In this document: in pieces, positions 34,982-42,628 of the stretch | Position numbering within the stretch: position 1 is the first letter of the stretch | Layout: each line of letters opens with the position of its first letter | DNA from: Microbacterium sp. No. 7 | GTDB taxonomy: Bacteria > Actinomycetota > Actinomycetes > Actinomycetales > Microbacteriaceae | Length of the DNA stretch: 64,000 nucleotides | Direction: 5' to 3' | Assembly (NCBI RefSeq): GCF_001314225.1 | Contig: NZ_CP012697.1 | Span: forward strand, 2,170,001 to 2,234,000 | Translations under genes and position numbers: made by a program | The notes under the pieces: model-generated | What the model was told of the DNA's origin: nothing | The model's input: the letters and a program-made list of their open reading frames with translations, nothing else | Database searches by the model: none

Positions 34982-35020
34982 TGCTCCGGCACCCGTGTGC
35001 CCTGGGCGGGTGCCGGAGCA
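34982..35020 (-). terminator. Hairpin after msrA, in the msrA-ssb gap
   Basis: TGCTCCGGCACCCG (34982-34995) pairs perfectly with 35007-35020, with an 11-nt loop. A second short hairpin, CCGGGGA-CGG-TCCCCGG, lies at 34964-34980. They separate msrA from ssb. No T run follows, so termination is only probable. Confidence 0.5.
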
Positions 35021-35110
35021 CTCACATCGTCGATCGCCGCCCGGCGCCGCGGAGCGCGATCGGGCGGATCTGAGGACAGATCGCAGAAAAAGGCGGTTGG
35101 GGACGAGGAC

Positions 35111-35635
35111 TCAGGCGAGCGCGTAGTCGGCGAAGCGCGCCCGCACCTTGTTCACCTTCGGCACGGCGACCGCGAGGCAGTAGCCCTGGCCCGGGTTCTT
35201 CGCGAAGAAGTCCTGGTGGTAGTCCTCGGCCGGGTAGAACGGCTCCGGGTCCTCGAAGGTCGTGACGAGACCGCCGCCCCACCACTCGGACGCGCGCTCC
35301 TTCGCGGCCTCGAACGCGGCGCGCTGCTCGTCGTCGACGGGGAACATGGCGGAGCGGTACTGCGGCCCGATGTCGTTGCCCTGACCGTTCGCCTGACGCG
35401 GGTCGTGCATCGTGAAGTACGCGTCGAGGATGACGTCGCCGGGGATCACGGCGGGGTCGAAGGTCACTCGTACGGCCTCGGCGTGCCCCGTCGTCCCCGT
35501 GCAGACCTGTTCGTAGGTGGGGTTCGGCACCGATCCGCCGACATAGCCCGACTCGACGTTCTCGACCCCGCGCAGCGCGCGGTAGGCCGCGTCGAGGCAC
35601 CAGAAGCAGCCACCGGCCAGGGTGTAGGTCTCCAT
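35111..35635 (-). CDS. msrA: Peptide-methionine (S)-S-oxide reductase MsrA
   Basis: Repairs oxidised methionine in proteins. The 174-residue protein begins METYTLAGGCFWCLDAAYRA with the catalytic GCFWC; SGYVGGSVPNPTYEQVCTGT, YFTMHDPRQANGQGNDIGPQ and YHQDFFAKNPGQGYC are the further family blocks. The start ATG at 35635 has AAGGAG 5 nt upstream. It is a single gene between hairpins and the divergent small gene at 35744. Confidence 0.96.
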   Translation of the reverse strand: METYTLAGGCFWCLDAAYRALRGVENVESGYVGGSVPNPTYEQVCTGTTGHAEAVRVTFDPAVIPGDVILDAYFTMHDPRQANGQGNDIGPQYRSAMFPVDDEQRAAFEAAKERASEWWGGGLVTTFEDPEPFYPAEDYHQDFFAKNPGQGYCLAVAVPKVNKVRARFADYALA

Positions 35636-35743
35636 GAGATCTCCTTGGGATTGACGTTCCCATCGTAGGCGTCGCAGCGGCCGTCCGGGCCGTCGGATCG
35701 ATGTCGGAGGTCGCACGTATGTTCTCCTCAGAAGAGAGCAGTC

Positions 35744-35995
35744 ATGGTCGCACTTCTGGAGAGAACCTCGGTGCCGGCGGCACCGCCGAACGCGACGCTC
35801 ATCGCCGTCGGCGAGCGGAGATGGCGGGTGCTCGATCGCCGGGGCCGCGTGCTCGGACATCTCGAACGGCACGCGCAGAGCGACGACATCCGCTTTCGCG
35901 CGCAGCGGTTCCACGCGCCGACGCGGTCGTTCCGCACGATCGGCGAGTTCTGGTCGGCGGACGAGGCCGTCGAGTGCCTGCGCCTGAGCCGGTAG
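35744..35995 (+). CDS. Small basic hypothetical protein
   Basis: An 83-residue protein with MVALLERTSVPAAPPNATLI at the start, then a basic, Arg-rich core (GERRWRVLDRRGRVLGHLER) and FRTIGEFWSADEAVECLRLS. It has a beta-strand-like pattern and no membrane helix. Purine-rich AGAAGAGAGCA lies before the ATG at 35744. It stands between msrA and tRNA-Arg. Function unknown; the length and composition suggest a small DNA- or RNA-associated protein, but this is inference. Confidence 0.65.
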   Translation: MVALLERTSVPAAPPNATLIAVGERRWRVLDRRGRVLGHLERHAQSDDIRFRAQRFHAPTRSFRTIGEFWSADEAVECLRLSR

Positions 35996-36012
35996 ACGTG
36001 GTTCGGCCGTGC

Positions 36013-36088
36013 TGGCGCCCCCGACAGGATTCGAACCTGTGACCCGCGGATTAGAAGGCCGCCGCTCTATCCACTGAGCTACGGGGGC
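36013..36088 (-). tRNA. tRNA-Arg (anticodon TCT)
   Basis: A 76-nt cloverleaf with encoded CCA. The acceptor GCCCCCG pairs with CGGGGGC, the D arm is AGCTCAGTGGATAGAGC, the anticodon loop reads CTTCTAA (anticodon TCT), and the T arm is ACAGGTTCGAATCCTGT. Confidence 0.97.
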
Positions 36089-36171
36089 ATGCGCACGCAC
36101 GAACAGACGTGCAGACATCCAGAGTAGCGCCGCCGGAGTGCGTGTCTGACGCCGTCATTAGGATGGTCCGC

Positions 36172-36795
36172 ATGGTCAGTGCCGCAGAGAACGATCGCCT
36201 CGTCTGGATCGACTGCGAGATGACCGGTCTCGACCTCGCGGTCGATGAGCTGGTCGAGATCGCCGTCGTCGTGACCGACTTCGAGCTGCGACAGCTCGAT
36301 GCCGGGTTCCAGATCGTCATCAGGCCGAGCGCGGCGGCGCTCGAGAACATGGGCGACTTCGTCACCGCGATGCATGAAAAGTCGGGGCTGCTCGCCGAGA
36401 TCCCGCACGGCGTCCCGCTCGCCGAGGCCGAGGCCGAGACCCTCGCCTACATCCGGCGCTTCGCACCCGAGGGCAAGGCGCCGCTGGCCGGCAACACGAT
36501 CGGCACCGACCGCATGTTCCTCGCCAAGTACATGCCTCAGGTCGACCGATGGCTCCACTACCGCAACGTCGACGTGTCCAGCATCAAGGAGCTCTCGCGC
36601 CGCTGGTACCCGCGTGTCTACTTCCAGGCGCCGTCGAAGGACGGCGGCCATCGCGCCCTCGCCGACATCATGGAGTCGATCCGCGAGCTGGCCTACTACC
36701 GTCAGGCGGTCTTCGTCCCCGAGCCCGGACCCACGAGCGAAGAGGCCCGCGACACGGCCGCGGCGACGGTGTCGTCGTTCGCCTCCGGTTTGTGA
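36172..36795 (+). CDS. orn: Oligoribonuclease
   Basis: 3'-5' exoribonuclease that degrades short RNAs, including pGpG. The 207-residue protein has the DEDDh motifs: LVWIDCEMTGLDLAVDELVE (first D and E), LAGNTIGTDRMFLAKYMPQV and KDGGHRALADIMESI with the His-x4-Asp. The ATG at 36172 has AGGA 8 nt upstream and is preferred to upstream in-frame starts. It lies between tRNA-Arg (opposite strand) and tRNA-His (same strand, 34 bp later). Confidence 0.95.
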   Translation: MVSAAENDRLVWIDCEMTGLDLAVDELVEIAVVVTDFELRQLDAGFQIVIRPSAAALENMGDFVTAMHEKSGLLAEIPHGVPLAEAEAETLAYIRRFAPEGKAPLAGNTIGTDRMFLAKYMPQVDRWLHYRNVDVSSIKELSRRWYPRVYFQAPSKDGGHRALADIMESIRELAYYRQAVFVPEPGPTSEEARDTAAATVSSFASGL

Positions 36796-36829
36796 GAGAA
36801 TCTTCTGGTTGCCCGGTGACGGGCACATG

Positions 36830-36904
36830 GTGGGTATAGCTCAGTCGGTAGAGCACCTGGTTGTGGTCCAGGGGGTCGCGGGTTCAAGTCCCGTTACTCA
36901 CCCA
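36830..36904 (+). tRNA. tRNA-His (anticodon GTG)
   Basis: A 75-nt cloverleaf starting GTGGGTATAGCTCAG with encoded CCA. The D arm is AGCTCAGTCGGTAGAGC, the anticodon loop TTGTGGT carries GTG, and the T arm is CGGGTTCAAGTCCCG. The extra G at the 5' end, opposite C73, is the tRNA-His identity feature. It forms the left edge of the second accessory island. Confidence 0.97.
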
Positions 36905-37626
36905 GGGTCCAGCCCCAGCATCTCGATGCTGGGGCTGGTTTGATTCTTGCGTTTGTCCTGGTCAGACATTGTTTCCGTGCTGGTGCGCAATGGTGATCGC
37001 CGTGCCCGGACCGACGTCGTCGAGGTCCGCGACCCCGCCTTCGTGGTGCGCGATGGTGATTTCGGTATCTCGTGACGATGTGCCAATGATCGGGCCAGTG
37101 TCGTATGCGCGACGCCGAGTCCGCGGGCGATCTCTCTGATGCTTGCTCCCTCGCCTGTCGTGACCAGAGCCGCACCTATCTCGTCGTCGTTCAACGCCCG
37201 GAGACGAATGCGCGTGTCAACGCCAGCGGCGATGAGCCGCTTCCGAACCGTCTGGACATGGATCCCATGCTTCTCCGCGATCTGAACCTGAGTCAGACCG
37301 TCCGCGTAGTCGGCCACAAGCGGCGGAAGTAGTGCCTGCGTGGTCCCTGCCGGGAGCGGAAGTGAATGCCTCTGACGCGCACCTCGCCGATCGCTCCGGT
37401 GAGACCGCGTCCGTCCCTCGATGGCGTCTCGTTGCCGGCTCCCTCCAGCGCGATGTCTCTCTGGCTTCTCGCCGGAGGCCAAGGGTTCATCGGACTTCGG
37501 ATCACGTCGCGAGAGCTCGACCATCCATACCTGGGCGGGTGAGAAATGGGCGAGGTCGTCGATCAGCTTCCTGACCATTGCGCGATCGACCGCCGGCGCG
37601 GGATCGTCAACCACTCGGTCGTTCAT
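36898..37626 (-). CDS. Tandem-HTH protein, serine-recombinase-tail type (possibly decayed)
   Basis: An open frame of 242 residues from the ATG at 37626 (MNDRVVDDPAPAVDRAMVRK). The middle is Arg-rich and looks out of frame. The recognisable part is LVADYADGLTQVQIAEKHGI then HVQTVRKRLIAAGVDTRIR, followed by a second HTH with ASIREIARGLGVAHTTLARS. This resembles the C-terminal tandem HTH of actinobacterial serine recombinases. After that the frame reads low-complexity sequence through the tRNA-His terminator and overlaps the last 7 nt of the tRNA. The true C-terminus probably lies earlier, near 37,070. A relic and a regulator of the divergent NYN gene are both possible. Confidence 0.45.
   Translation of the reverse strand: MNDRVVDDPAPAVDRAMVRKLIDDLAHFSPAQVWMVELSRRDPKSDEPLASGEKPERHRAGGSRQRDAIEGRTRSHRSDRRGARQRHSLPLPAGTTQALLPPLVADYADGLTQVQIAEKHGIHVQTVRKRLIAAGVDTRIRLRALNDDEIGAALVTTGEGASIREIARGLGVAHTTLARSLAHRHEIPKSPSRTTKAGSRTSTTSVRARRSPLRTSTETMSDQDKRKNQTSPSIEMLGLDPG
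36909..36938 (+). terminator. Terminator after tRNA-His
   Basis: CCAGCCCCAGCAT (36909-36921) and ATGCTGGGGCTGG (36926-36938) form a perfect 13-bp stem with a CTCG loop, followed by TTTGATT. It starts 5 nt after the tRNA CCA. Confidence 0.8.
36981..37060. repeat. Imperfect direct repeat near the island's left edge
   Basis: TGGTGCGCAATGGTGAT at 36981-36997 and TGGTGCGCGATGGTGAT at 37044-37060 differ at one position, with a period of 63 bp. The repeat lies past the recognisable HTH part of the minus-strand ORF. Confidence 0.45.
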
Positions 37627-37702
37627 TGCTCCTATTCTTCCCGCGTGTTGCATGCCGGTCGAGCCTCGGCGAGTGTCGGACCCTCCGCCTACGGTCTGAG
37701 TC

Positions 37703-38437
37703 ATGCGAGTCGGCGTCTACATCGACGGGTACAACCTGTACTACGGCGGTCGCGGCTGGTGCGGTCGCTCGACCCCCGGGTGGCGGTGGCTCAACCTGAA
37801 GGCGCTTGCCTCCGACCTGATCGTGACGCACTCACGCTGGCAAGACCCGATCATCGAGACGGTCACCTACTGCACTGCGCGTGTGAGCGGAGCTAGCAAC
37901 CCCGTCGGGCAACGCGAACAGGACGTTTACCTCCGAGCGCTGGAACGCTCCGGCTCGGCCACTCGAATCAGCTACGGCAACTACGTCGCGCGGGTCGCCA
38001 CAGCGCCACTCGCGATCGCCGGCCGCAACGGCAAGCCGGTCATCAGTCATCCCCAGTGGCCGCTGATGGTGCAGGACGGGGCCGAGCACGACGTCCCAGA
38101 CGCCAGGTTCATGGCTTCGGTCGCACGCCGCGAAGAGAAGGGTTCCGATGTCAACGTCGCTTCTCATCTCCTCATCGATGTGCTTACCGAGGCGGTGGAC
38201 GCGGCCGTGGTGATCTCCAACGACAGCGACCTGGCCTACCCGATCGCCTTCGCGCGAGATCGAGTGTCGATCGGCCTCGTCAACCCCACCAAGGGCTACC
38301 GTGCGGGCAAGCTCGCCGGCGCGCACAGCGACGGCGTCGGGAACCACTGGTGGTACCAGATGCAGCCCTCCGACTGGTACGCCCACCAGCTCGCGCCGAC
38401 CATCGGCACGCGCATCGTCAAACCACAACCCTGGTAA
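37703..38437 (+). CDS. NYN-domain protein (putative PIN-like ribonuclease)
   Basis: A 244-residue protein with a NYN (LabA/DUF88-like) nuclease fold. [20 protein letters not shown] carries the first catalytic Asp (residue 8) and the N that names the family. [20 protein letters not shown] near residue 146 and [18 protein letters not shown] near residue 170 give further acidic residues of the metal site. The C-terminal section ([20 protein letters not shown]) is aromatic-rich. The start is the ATG at 37703; no Shine-Dalgarno is seen, and TACGGT at 37690-37695 fits a -10 for a leaderless message. A clear terminator follows. It lies just upstream of the OLD-like gene and downstream of tRNA-His, in an accessory context; NYN proteins are usually RNases, and a defence role is inferred. 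Confidence 0.85.
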   Translation: MRVGVYIDGYNLYYGGRGWCGRSTPGWRWLNLKALASDLIVTHSRWQDPIIETVTYCTARVSGASNPVGQREQDVYLRALERSGSATRISYGNYVARVATAPLAIAGRNGKPVISHPQWPLMVQDGAEHDVPDARFMASVARREEKGSDVNVASHLLIDVLTEAVDAAVVISNDSDLAYPIAFARDRVSIGLVNPTKGYRAGKLAGAHSDGVGNHWWYQMQPSDWYAHQLAPTIGTRIVKPQPW

Positions 38438-38460
38438 CCAGAGCCGTGGCGCTGCTACTC

Positions 38461-38545
38461 TTGAGTCACACCACCCGGCCCCTCTGGGGCCGGGTTTTCT
38501 CGTCTCGAGCCTTCCTCGGCGGCCTTCGGCGTACGTTGAGTCACA
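38461..38545. repeat. Exact 10-bp direct repeat flanking the NYN terminator
   Basis: TTGAGTCACA occurs at 38461-38470, right before the hairpin, and at 38536-38545, 75 bp later. It may be a protein-binding site pair for the downstream OLD-like gene. A 10-mer repeat could also be chance. Confidence 0.3.
38474..38497 (+). terminator. Intrinsic terminator between NYN and OLD-like genes
   Basis: CCCGGCCCC (38474-38482), loop TCT, GGGGCCGGG (38486-38494) then TTTTCT. This is the strongest intrinsic terminator in the window and separates the two genes transcriptionally. The 190 bp after it (to 38685) hold no ORF and must carry the promoter of the next gene. Confidence 0.85.
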
Positions 38546-38685
38546 AGTGGCGGAATGACGCACCTTGGACTGCGCAGACGGCGGCATCAGCCATCCAACC
38601 GGCTCGCAAGCTGAGTCCTCGTCTTGAGCCGCACAACGTCGGATCCGTGGCAGAGTCTTCACACTGACCCAAGACAGGACACCAA

Positions 38686-41082
38686 ATGAAACTTCACTGC
38701 ATATATGCACGTTTCTATCGGTCGCTCAACTACGACTTCATTCGGGCATCGGGTGAGAAGTACGAGCCTGACCCGTGGGATTCCACGCCCGAGGGGGACT
38801 ACCCATTCGTCCGGATCAAGCTCCGACCGGGCATCACGACCATCGTCGGCGCGAACGAGTCCGGAAAGTCCCAGATCCTGAGTGCCACCGAAGCCGCGCT
38901 AACTGGCAAAGGGTTCGAGCGCAGTGATTTCTGCCGCTACTCTCGGTTCTTTGGCGTCCACAACGACATCGTGCTCCCTGAGTTTGGCATGGTTTTCACT
39001 GACATCTCAGATGAGACGGTCAAACTGATCGAGAGCATCTCGGGGCACAGCGGTCTTCACGATGTCGAGCGGGTCGCCTTCTTCCGGATGAACGATACGC
39101 CGAAGTTCCGAGTCTACGTGAGGCAAAAGGACAACTGGACCGGCCCGGAACGTGTCGAGAAACCCACCGCGCTCGCAGAACTCGGTGTACCCGTTCCGTT
39201 CCGTATCGACGCTGACGTTCCACTCCCAGACAGCGTACCCCTGGACTACCTCGTCTCGGGCAATAAGGCCGCACCGCTGGGCCGGGACCTCCTGCGGGAG
39301 CTTTGGGATGGATTCCAGAAGCACAACGATTGGTTCGAGTCCGATCAGACCATCACGAGCAATGCCGGCGCGATCTCCAAGCTATTTCGGCCCGTTCGTC
39401 AGGCCACCGAGGAGGAGGTCGAGATGTACAAGCTCGCCGCCGATCTCATATTCAAGGTCGCCGGCATCAAGAAGGAACTCGTCAAGGAGCTCCAGGACCA
39501 TGTGAAAAAGAAGAACGGCTACGCGAACAGCATCGTTGACACTATCAACAGCGAACTCGCGAAAGCCCTCGACTTTCCTCACTGGTGGTCCCAGGACTCG
39601 CAGTTCGAGCTGTTCGTCTCATTGTACGAGTTCGACCTCGTCTTCATGATTCGTGACCGAACCGGACGCACCTACGGGTTCGACGAGCGCAGCGCCGGAT
39701 TGAAGTACTTCCTGTCGTATTTCGTCCAGTACCTCGCCCACGAAGTACGGCCCGACGGTCGCCCCGAAATCCTCCTTATGGACGAACCTGACCAGTTCCT
39801 GTCGGCCTCAGGCCAACAGGACCTGCTTCGGGTGTTCGACGATTTCGCCGACCCCAAGGACGCAGGTCGCGACCCTGTCCAGGTCGTATACGTGACGCAC
39901 TCACCTTTCCTCATCGATAAGAACGAAGCCGACCGCATCCGCGTCGTCGAGAAGGGCGAGTACGACGAAGGCACCCGTGTCGTCACCAGCAGCTCCGCGA
40001 ACCACTACGAGCCGCTGCGGTCCGCGTTTGGTAGCTTCGTCGCCGAGACCACCTTCATCGGCAACTGCAACCTCATAGTCGAAGGACCGTCCGACCAGGT
40101 ACTCATCGCCGGTGCGTCACGTTGGCTGAAGAAGCTCGGCGTCGCCGATCGCGACCGACTCGACTTGAATCACATCACCATCGTTCCCGCCGGCGGTACC
40201 CGCCACATCCCTTACCTCGTCTACCTGGCCCGTGGGCGCGACATCGACAAGCCACCCGTCGTTGCTCTCCTCGACAACGACAAAGCCGGCAACGAAGCGA
40301 AGGACGACCTCGCTGCAGGCGGCGCGTACGGTGACAAGCTCATCGACGCAGATTTGGTCCTTCAACTTGCACAAGACGACCTCGCGGGCCTAGTGACAGA
40401 CAATCCGCTCGGCATCGCAGGAATTGAGGACATCGTCCCGTTCAACGTCGCAGTCCTCGCGGCCACGATCTACTGCCGGGAGTTCGTTCCGAACGTAAGC
40501 CCGCTCGACCTCGAACTGACCGCTGAGAACGTCTACCCGAGCGCAACCGGTTCCGACGGGAAGGTGCCGACGAACTCCGGCATCCTAAAGTTCCTCGAGA
40601 AGGCCATCGCCTCAAAGACGGAAATCCCAACCTTCCACCTGGACAAAGTGGCGTTCGCACGCGCCACGATCGATGCCTTGACAGGCACAGTCGCCGATCT
40701 CAAGGCAACCAAGGACGACAGCGAGACCGCGATCGGGAACTTCCGCCTACTACTCAAGCACATCGCCCTGTGCCAGCGGAAAGCCGAGCGAGCCGAGTCT
40801 GTCCAGAAAATCTCCAGCCGCATCAACCGCGCCAAGAGGGACTTCACGCGCACTCACGAAAGCCAAGCCCGACGGGAGGACGTCGTCACACTAATAGAGG
40901 AGATCGGCAGCCAACTCGACCGCAGCCCTGAAGCCGAGGATGTCCGCGCGGAGATGCGCACCTGGTACGCAAGGTTCGATCTCGACACCGACCCACGCAA
41001 GCTCGTGGTCGACTTCAACGGACTCCTCAAGGCACTCGACGGCCTGGCCTACAAGGCCGTGCGTGAGGCCGCTGCCCGATAG
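38686..41082 (+). CDS. OLD-family-like ATPase-TOPRIM nuclease
   Basis: A 798-residue protein with an N-terminal ABC-type ATPase and C-terminal TOPRIM domain, the plan of OLD (overcoming lysogenisation defect) nucleases. Walker A TTIVGANESGKSQILSAT lies near residue 54, the signature-like FDERSAGLKYFLSYF and Walker B ILLMDEPDQFL near residue 361, and VTHSPFLIDKNEADRI as H-loop. The TOPRIM part has LIVEGPSDQVLIAGA (Glu near residue 465) and ALLDNDKAGNEAKDDL (Asp pair near 528). The last 200 residues are helical. No UvrD-like helicase gene (as in Gabija) is adjacent, so it is a class 1-like solitary OLD. ATG at 38686 after ACAGGACACCAA. Codon use is milder and GC lower than its neighbours, a sign of transfer. 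Confidence 0.88.
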   Translation: MKLHCIYARFYRSLNYDFIRASGEKYEPDPWDSTPEGDYPFVRIKLRPGITTIVGANESGKSQILSATEAALTGKGFERSDFCRYSRFFGVHNDIVLPEFGMVFTDISDETVKLIESISGHSGLHDVERVAFFRMNDTPKFRVYVRQKDNWTGPERVEKPTALAELGVPVPFRIDADVPLPDSVPLDYLVSGNKAAPLGRDLLRELWDGFQKHNDWFESDQTITSNAGAISKLFRPVRQATEEEVEMYKLAADLIFKVAGIKKELVKELQDHVKKKNGYANSIVDTINSELAKALDFPHWWSQDSQFELFVSLYEFDLVFMIRDRTGRTYGFDERSAGLKYFLSYFVQYLAHEVRPDGRPEILLMDEPDQFLSASGQQDLLRVFDDFADPKDAGRDPVQVVYVTHSPFLIDKNEADRIRVVEKGEYDEGTRVVTSSSANHYEPLRSAFGSFVAETTFIGNCNLIVEGPSDQVLIAGASRWLKKLGVADRDRLDLNHITIVPAGGTRHIPYLVYLARGRDIDKPPVVALLDNDKAGNEAKDDLAAGGAYGDKLIDADLVLQLAQDDLAGLVTDNPLGIAGIEDIVPFNVAVLAATIYCREFVPNVSPLDLELTAENVYPSATGSDGKVPTNSGILKFLEKAIASKTEIPTFHLDKVAFARATIDALTGTVADLKATKDDSETAIGNFRLLLKHIALCQRKAERAESVQKISSRINRAKRDFTRTHESQARREDVVTLIEEIGSQLDRSPEAEDVRAEMRTWYARFDLDTDPRKLVVDFNGLLKALDGLAYKAVREAAAR

Positions 41083-41276
41083 CACCCCCAGAGTCTCAAC
41101 CTTGTAGTTTCCACTCCTGAGTACAACAGAGCTCTACGCACCGCCCCTCGGTCGATCCGCATTCGAAAACCCTGCTCCATTGTGGGCGGTTCAGTTCGAC
41201 ATGACGATGGAGGTCGACATGAGCTAAGGAGAAGCTGGAGTCGGCGAGCCGAGGCGGACGACGGGCCACCCTCAAC

Positions 41277-41531
41277 TCACGCACTGATCGCGGATGCTTC
41301 GACCAGGGCGCGACGTATCGAGTTCCGGTCCACGCCCATGCTTCGCGCGATCGCTCGCATCGAGACACCACCGAGGTGGAGCTTGACCGCCTCCGCCGCT
41401 TCCTCGACTCCGAGGCCCGGACGACGCCTCGACACCCCGCGGCGGGTCAGGTGTGCTGACACCGTGGCTCGGTGCACGCCGTACCGCTCGGCCAGCTCGT
41501 TGACACTCGCTCCGCTGCGATAGTTGTCCAC
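41277..41531 (-). CDS. Second tandem-HTH protein, serine-recombinase-tail type
   Basis: An 84-residue frame from the GTG at 41531; the frame is open upstream to 41573 (KSSNFSTASEVDRLVDNYRS) without another start. LVDNYRSGASVNELAERYGV then HRATVSAHLTRRGVSRRR form HTH 1, and VSMRAIARSMGVDRNSIRRA forms HTH 2. It resembles the left-side HTH protein (LVADYADGLTQVQIAEKHGI ... IREIARGLGVAHTTLARS) in order and motif. The upstream part of the gene seems missing, so it may be the tail of a lost recombinase. The rest of the gap 41,083-41,828 holds a hairpin and no other gene. Confidence 0.5.
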   Translation of the reverse strand: MDNYRSGASVNELAERYGVHRATVSAHLTRRGVSRRRPGLGVEEAAEAVKLHLGGVSMRAIARSMGVDRNSIRRALVEASAISA

Positions 41532-41734
41532 GAGACGGTCGACCTCGGAGGCGGTGGAAAAGTTTGAAGATTTTCAGTCCTCCGCACCACGGGGCCTCGG
41601 GAGTCCCGAATCGAGCCGTTTTCCGGCCTCTGCGAGACCCGGTAGACACCCCGCTTCCACCGTGTGACCAGGGTGTTTAGTCGCGGGGCAAAGTTGGCGA
41701 ACGTGCTACGTAGGGACCCCAAGAGCGCGCAGCG

Positions 41735-41785
41735 GAACGGGGCGTGCAGTGGTCGTCGGCATGACGACGGCTGCACGCCCCGTTC
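41735..41785. repeat. Long hairpin with 14-bp perfect arms
   Basis: GAACGGGGCGTGCA (41735-41748) pairs exactly with 41772-41785. The inner 23 nt can extend the stem in part (CGTCG-GCAT-GACG). It lies between the second island and the core DUF1345 gene, 43 bp before that start. Terminator, attenuator or a mobile-element scar are all possible. Confidence 0.5.
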
Positions 41786-41828
41786 GCCGTCCTCCGGCGC
41801 ACCGTGCTCTGCCGCTTAAAATCGGCGG

Positions 41829-42560
41829 ATGTGGCATCGACGCAGGCCCGGGGAGATCCCGCTCCGCTACGACGACAACTTCCGCGGCCACATGGCGTCG
41901 CTCGTCGCGCTGGTGGCCCCGCTCGTGATCGTCGTGGTGTCGGCCCTCGAAGGCACGACGCTGCGCGGCGACGACGCCGATCTGACGACCCTGTTCGCGG
42001 CGGCGGCGGTCGCGCTGTCGACCTTCTTCGCCGTCTACATCGTGTGGACGCACCGCCTGTTCGCGCGCGCCGACCCTGCCGAGGCGGCGCGCATCGCAGC
42101 CCGGCAGCACGATCGTGAGCCCGGTCCGCTGGCCAGCTTCTTCGGGTTCGGCGGAACGCTCGACTGGGCCCTCGGGGCGGCATCCCTCGCCCTTCTCGTC
42201 TCCATCGTGGGGTCGCTCGTCGTTCCGCGGTCGGGAGAGCTCTGGATGCCGGCGCTCATCGTCATGACCACGGCGGGGGCGTGGACGACGATGACCTACG
42301 CGTTCGCCCTGCGGTACTTCCGCCTGCATGCGGCGGGCGAGCGCATCGAGTTCGACATCGACGAGGAGCCGCGTTTCATCGACTTCGTCTCGATGGCCGT
42401 CATGGTCTCGTCGGTGGGCGCCCTGTCGGCCGGCACGCCGCGCACGCGCGCGAGCCTGAGCGCCGTACGCAGCCATACGGCGCTCGCGTTCGCGTTCAAC
42501 GCCTTCGTCGTCGCCATGGTGGTGTCCCTCGTCACCGGCGTCATCACGGCGTCGTCATAG
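41829..42560 (+). CDS. DUF1345 membrane protein
   Basis: A 243-residue membrane protein with at least five helices (LVALVAPLVIVVVSALEGTT, TLFAAAAVALSTFFAVYIVW, LDWALGAASLALLVSIVGSL, ALIVMTTAGAWTTMTYAFAL, LAFAFNAFVVAMVVSLVTGV). EFDIDEEPRFIDFVSMAVMV is the conserved block of the DUF1345 family. Function unknown. It starts at the ATG at 41829 and is followed by the zincin-clpS-DUF2017 genes on the same strand. Confidence 0.85.
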   Translation: MWHRRRPGEIPLRYDDNFRGHMASLVALVAPLVIVVVSALEGTTLRGDDADLTTLFAAAAVALSTFFAVYIVWTHRLFARADPAEAARIAARQHDREPGPLASFFGFGGTLDWALGAASLALLVSIVGSLVVPRSGELWMPALIVMTTAGAWTTMTYAFALRYFRLHAAGERIEFDIDEEPRFIDFVSMAVMVSSVGALSAGTPRTRASLSAVRSHTALAFAFNAFVVAMVVSLVTGVITASS

Positions 42561-42628
42561 TCTGGAGTCATGATGACGTGCGCGCCGGCCCGCCGCCGGC
42601 AGCCCGACCGCCGACAGGAGCCGCTTCC

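Noticed and set aside
9163..38679. Identical 14-mer GACCCAAGACAGGA before the VIT start (9163-9176) and before the OLD-like start (38666-38679)
   Set aside because: A few 14-mer matches are expected by chance in 64 kb, and the string is purine-rich sequence near ribosome sites; no structure supports a shared control element.
38686..41082. Gabija (GajA-GajB) assignment for the OLD-like gene
   Set aside because: No UvrD-like helicase gene is adjacent, so the two-gene Gabija system is not present here.
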